This document shows, piece by piece, positions 30,151-31,188 of a stretch of 31,188 nt of DNA. The DNA comes from a virus. The position numbers were made by a program, and so were the translations under genes. The first letter of the stretch is position 1. Each line of letters begins with the position of its first letter. The notes below the pieces were generated by a model. That model did no database searches, had not been told where the DNA came from, and worked only from the letters and a program-made list of their open reading frames with translations. The DNA lies in the IMG/VR virus record IMGVR_UViG_3300030102_000628, positions 1-31,188 of that record. One strand, given 5' to 3'.

Positions 30151-30642
30151 TCATGGCTTTTCAGGCCAGTCATCATCAGTTAAATTATGGGGGAAATTAC
30201 TATGTGCAGTTATATCTCTTAATGCTTGCCTATAGGTTGTCATCGCATCAGTCATAGTCACATCAGATAAAGCATAGAAGTCTGTTTCAGCAAGCAATCC
30301 ATCACGCCTAGACCTTACTGCCGCAGCAGCTTCAGCATCTAACCCAGCTTGATATTCAGTTTCTTGCTCGGCCTTGGTTTTGTCTTCGGTATCGGCAAAC
30401 ATATCTTGCTCAACCCACGCCTGTACCCACTGATTTTTAGAATTTTGCTCAACACCATTTCTGACATAATGCTTGTAAGCCTCAGAACTTGTAGGTTGTG
30501 GGGTTTCAAACACTACGTCTATCCCTAAGTCTTCACAAACTTGGTCAGTCCAAACTTTAGGAATACTTGTATTAGGAAATAGCGCAATAACTTCACTTTT
30601 AGTTTTTACGCTTCCGTCTGATTTAAGTCTGTATTCAGTCAT
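30151..30642 (-). CDS. Tail fibre assembly chaperone-like protein (163 aa)
   Basis: The C-terminal part (about 105-163) reads VRSRRDGLLAETDFYALSDV, then TYRQALRDIT and NLTDDDWPEKP. This closely follows the phage tail assembly chaperone pattern (R..RLLAE.DW...., YRQALRDI, W..P). The N-terminal part is a small alpha/beta region (YRLKSDGSVKTKSEVIALFP). It lies directly downstream of the fibre gene in the same operon, the usual position of a fibre chaperone. A TAGGA ribosome binding site precedes the ATG. Confidence 0.75.
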   Translation of the reverse strand: MTEYRLKSDGSVKTKSEVIALFPNTSIPKVWTDQVCEDLGIDVVFETPQPTSSEAYKHYVRNGVEQNSKNQWVQAWVEQDMFADTEDKTKAEQETEYQAGLDAEAAAAVRSRRDGLLAETDFYALSDVTMTDAMTTYRQALRDITAHSNFPHNLTDDDWPEKP

Positions 30643-30652
30643 TGTTTATGTC

Positions 30653-31188
30653 CTATGCAAAAGCTAAATATAAATATTTTCCACCGCTTGCATTTAAACC
30701 AGCAGGGGCAGAAGAAGTTATTGTAAAACCTGAACTATGAGGATCGATATAGTCAGTATTGGTAACTTCAACAGCATTGTCATTTAAAAATAAATAAGGG
30801 TCATCCCCTGCAACAATTCCCCTTGAAGTATCATAAGTCCACCAATCACCACTAGCATCAGTTCTTTTAATCAATACAAATCGTGCAGAAGCACCTAAGT
30901 CTGTGACATTTAAATCATTACCTGTACCAACATAAGCTCCTACTTTTGATATTCCTGATAGGGAAGCAAACAACAACATAAGGTGTTTATCACCATTAGT
31001 ATTAATTGCACTTGTTCCCCCAAATCCCTCAAGGGTAACAGTTGTTGCTGAAGCAGTTAGTCCATCTCCGTTGTATGCTCCATTAAGATTTAAATAAACT
31101 ACTCTGCCGTCAACATCAGAGTTGCCAGTATTCATGCCAACTCCCCAGTTTGTATTACTATCTAGATTTTTTATAATTACTAAATTAG
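30653..31188 (-). CDS. Tail fibre/spike protein, C-terminal part (gene cut by window edge)
   Basis: The frame is open through the right edge: residues N-L-V-I-I-K-N-L-D-S-N-T-N-W-G-V-G precede the first internal Met at 31135, so the true start is outside. The visible part (about 178 aa) has LVIIKNLDS...NWGVG, KVGAYVGTGN, ARFVLIKRTDASGDWWTYDT, RGIVAGDDPYLFLN and a Gly/aromatic ending SGGKYLYLAFA. I recognise these from the C-terminal domain of large phage fibre/spike proteins (DUF7483-like, from memory). Probably involved in host-surface recognition. Confidence 0.8.
   Translation of the reverse strand, partial: NLVIIKNLDSNTNWGVGMNTGNSDVDGRVVYLNLNGAYNGDGLTASATTVTLEGFGGTSAINTNGDKHLMLLFASLSGISKVGAYVGTGNDLNVTDLGASARFVLIKRTDASGDWWTYDTSRGIVAGDDPYLFLNDNAVEVTNTDYIDPHSSGFTITSSAPAGLNASGGKYLYLAFA

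Overview
The window looks like part of a tailed double-stranded DNA phage genome, most likely a marine podovirus-like lytic phage. No host gene is visible. Genes are tightly packed, with many ATGA, TAATG and TAGTG stop/start overlaps. There are two long, oppositely oriented, single-strand modules: replication and DNA metabolism on the + strand, lysis and virion genes on the - strand. The marine assignment rests on my memory of sequence signatures in several virion proteins (a Gly-rich LADGGIVGF-type segment, a C-terminal LSDGEFVVPADVV block, a fibre WWTYDTxRG motif). It is an inference, not a database match. Terminase, portal, capsid and RNA polymerase genes are not in the window.

Left module (1-12.79 kb, + strand). 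It opens with a gene cut by the window edge and a 501-aa protein of unknown function. A run of very small, translationally coupled early-type genes follows, one of which is a zinc ribbon. Then come a thermonuclease (SNase) homologue, a family A DNA polymerase with intact 3'-5' exonuclease motifs and Leu at the position of E. coli Phe762, a RecB/Cas4-like PD-(D/E)XK nuclease, a very basic HNH-like protein and an SNF2-type helicase. After a good sigma70-like promoter at 7522-7550 come a coiled-coil protein, a small excisionase-like HTH protein, a Cys-rich protein, a probable ssDNA-binding protein with an acidic tail, and a large AEP-type primase fused to a helicase-like ATPase. Together these could supply a near-complete phage replication and recombination apparatus. 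A rho-independent terminator at 12902-12927 closes the module.

Right module (12.93-31.19 kb, - strand, read right to left). It starts with the C-terminal part of a tail fibre or spike cut by the right edge. Next are a fibre-assembly-chaperone-like protein, two small hypothetical proteins, and a lysis region: class 3 lipase, small lipoprotein, GTA-type holin and GH24 lysozyme with an E-C-T catalytic triad. Then follow a 629-aa structural protein, a C1q/TNF-like jelly-roll protein, and four proteins that look like internal or ejected virion proteins (896, 272, 715 and 2141 aa). The last is a giant polyvalent-type protein with an HExxH metallopeptidase-like motif, hydrophobic segments and a C-terminal LPD38-like region. 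It is a candidate for co-injection with the DNA.

The most interesting items are the 2141-aa protein, the lipase in the lysis region, an unexpected 17-nt identity between the first gene and the polymerase motif B region, the hairpins flanking the SSB gene, and the group of uncharacterised small early genes.
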